NCBI RefSeq assembly: GCF_001522545.3
Contig: NC_031770.1
Coordinates: 3,532,281 to 3,596,280, forward strand
Length of the DNA: 64,000 bases
From: Parus major
Taxonomy: Eukaryota > Chordata > Aves > Passeriformes > Paridae
Direction: 5' to 3'
Below, in pieces: positions 62,586 through 64,000 of this stretch (the stretch's first letter is position 1; each line of letters opens with the position of its first letter). The notes under the pieces were generated by a model. It did no database searches and was not told where the DNA came from. It saw only the letters and a program-made list of their open reading frames with translations. Both the position numbers and the translations under genes were made by a program.

Positions 62586-64000
62586 CTACAGTTAGAAAAA
62601 GGAAGGAAAAAAATTACAATTTTATCCAAATACTTGGTGAGACAGTTTTCTTATATTTAAAAATAGTAATAGTGACATTAAACAAAGTTTTCTAGGACTT
62701 TATGTTTTTAAGTAAGTTGTTTAGACAAAATTAGAGAATGAAAACCTGTATTTTTACCTGTAAAAGGAAATATATGAAAATCTGTATTTTTACAGGAAAT
62801 GAAGCTTTCAAACATGCCTGAGGTCATAAATTTAAGACATTACAAAGGAAAAAAAAAAGCCTGTTCAAAGTTTTACATCTCTTTTCCTCTTCTTCCCTCA
62901 GCATCAATGGCTCTGTATCCAATTCTTTACATGCATGTAACATTTTTTTTAAATATTTTAAATTACATAATAGAACTTATTTGGTGTCTTATTTAAAAAA
63001 GAAAAAATTAAAGGCACAGGAATGTGAATTTTTTGGAGTTAAAATTAAGCTCCTTGTGTAGCTTTATCAAAATATTCACTCTCTTGAAACAAGTCAAGTA
63101 CATGCACTCAAATTCAGGTGAATTCACTGATCTTCTCAAGTCTTGACACACGGAGTTATTTGTGTCCCATCTCAACAATTTTCAGGGGAAAAAATGGTTT
63201 TAAAAAAACAAAATGGAAAACATGCACTAAAACTGGTGAGACATGAGAGCCTGACTACACTTATTAATAGATTGGTTACTAATAGAGAATTTCAAATGAA
63301 ACATATTTAGGAGTGGAAATTAGAGCTGGGTCAGAGAACACAGTGGAAGCTCCCTGATTTTTCTTAAGATTCACCTCCAAATGTAAACACTTTGAAAAGG
63401 CTCAAAGAGTGACAGTCTTGAGCTGTTCCTATCACCAGTTTTAAATCCAGGATCACCACTGATCAACACTTCCCATATCAATTACTTCCCCAAAGCAATT
63501 CTGACAAAAACTGTCTTTTCATACTGGGATTTACAAACAATTTTTACAATAATTTCAACTAAACTCTTTGAACTCTTGCCACGGCAGCACAAGACAAAGC
63601 ACACGTGGGACAGCATTGCAACACCTTGCTCTACCTCACCTGCTAACAGGTTTCTCACTTCAAGTCTTGTTTCTTTGAATGCCAGAGGGAATTAAATCCT
63701 TTCTCATTTTTGTCCATCTATGAAAGGTGCTAACAAACCAAAGGCACCAGTGCCCAGACACTCAATTGATGTGACACAAAAGTGTCAGGGATGGAGGACA
63801 CAAAGGTAGAAAGGCTTCAGCAAAGAAAGCTGAATGCTAAAAAGCAACTCCCTGTGCTCATCTCCAGAACCAGGCACCATAGGAGAGGAAAATAAAATTC
63901 TATTTGTGAGGGAATAGGAGAGAGAGAGAGATGGTGTTTTGGAGTTGAACCACCTCAACAGGTGACTGTGAGATGAAATGGAAGAAAAACAAGGTAACAG
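62586..64000 (-). other. USP34 intron, right edge
   Basis: Intron upstream of exon 1. Contains a 36-bp partial tandem duplication near 62739-62797 and a GA run near 63919-63931. No upstream exon found. Confidence 0.8.

Noticed and set aside
1..64000. Intronic snoRNA (human USP34 is said to host an H/ACA snoRNA), tRNA, microRNA
   Set aside because: I scanned for tRNA A/B boxes and C/D or H/ACA layouts by eye and found none convincing. A covariance-model search would be decisive.
1..64000. CRISPR arrays, prophage, toxin-antitoxin or operon structure
   Set aside because: The sequence is a spliced vertebrate gene; the repeats present are microsatellites, a minisatellite and CR1.

Overview
The window is a vertebrate, almost certainly avian, genomic segment that holds most of one gene on the minus strand: USP34, a very large ubiquitin-specific protease. 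Three things point to a bird. There is a CR1 LINE tail of the common bird type. The background is AT-rich with GC-rich exons. The gene is very compact, with 65 coding exons in about 62 kb and nine introns shorter than 100 bp, whereas the mammalian gene is several times longer. No bacterial, viral or plasmid features are present.

The gene runs from right to left. The first visible coding exon is at 62524-62585 and the last at 572-679. I traced 65 exons. All have AG acceptors and GT donors except one GC donor, and all join in frame. They total 8152 coding nt, or 2717 residues plus one base. Compared with my memory of the roughly 3546-residue human protein, about 334 N-terminal and 495 C-terminal residues lie outside the window. 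So do the promoter, start codon, stop codon and UTRs. Residue numbers below ('wr') count from the first visible codon.

Layout: 62.6-52.1 kb encodes the end of the N-terminal helical region. The 620-bp exon at 51.0-51.6 kb encodes a Ser/acidic low-complexity linker ending in 13 histidines. From 50.6 to 27.7 kb come helical-repeat segments and a ubiquitin-like segment (exons 18-20). From 24.6 to 17.5 kb lies the USP catalytic domain: Cys box at 24551-24553, one CXXC knuckle, His box at 19518-19520 and the FND motif at 18690-18695. From 16.6 to 0.6 kb lies the long C-terminal helical region, including an acidic Glu run and a 635-bp GC-rich exon.

Between the exons is AT-rich intron DNA. It carries one clear CR1 tail, one probable older CR1 fragment, a diverged ~40-bp minisatellite, several microsatellites and a few short inverted repeats. 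The largest introns are 6457 bp (56067-62523) and 3099 bp (24646-27744). I found no second protein gene, tRNA, rRNA or recognisable snoRNA, and nothing resembling a new multi-gene system. The points most worth checking are the GC-AG intron, a frame-preserving 36-nt exon next to a perfect hairpin, the minisatellite beside a 41-nt exon, and two further intronic stem-loops.
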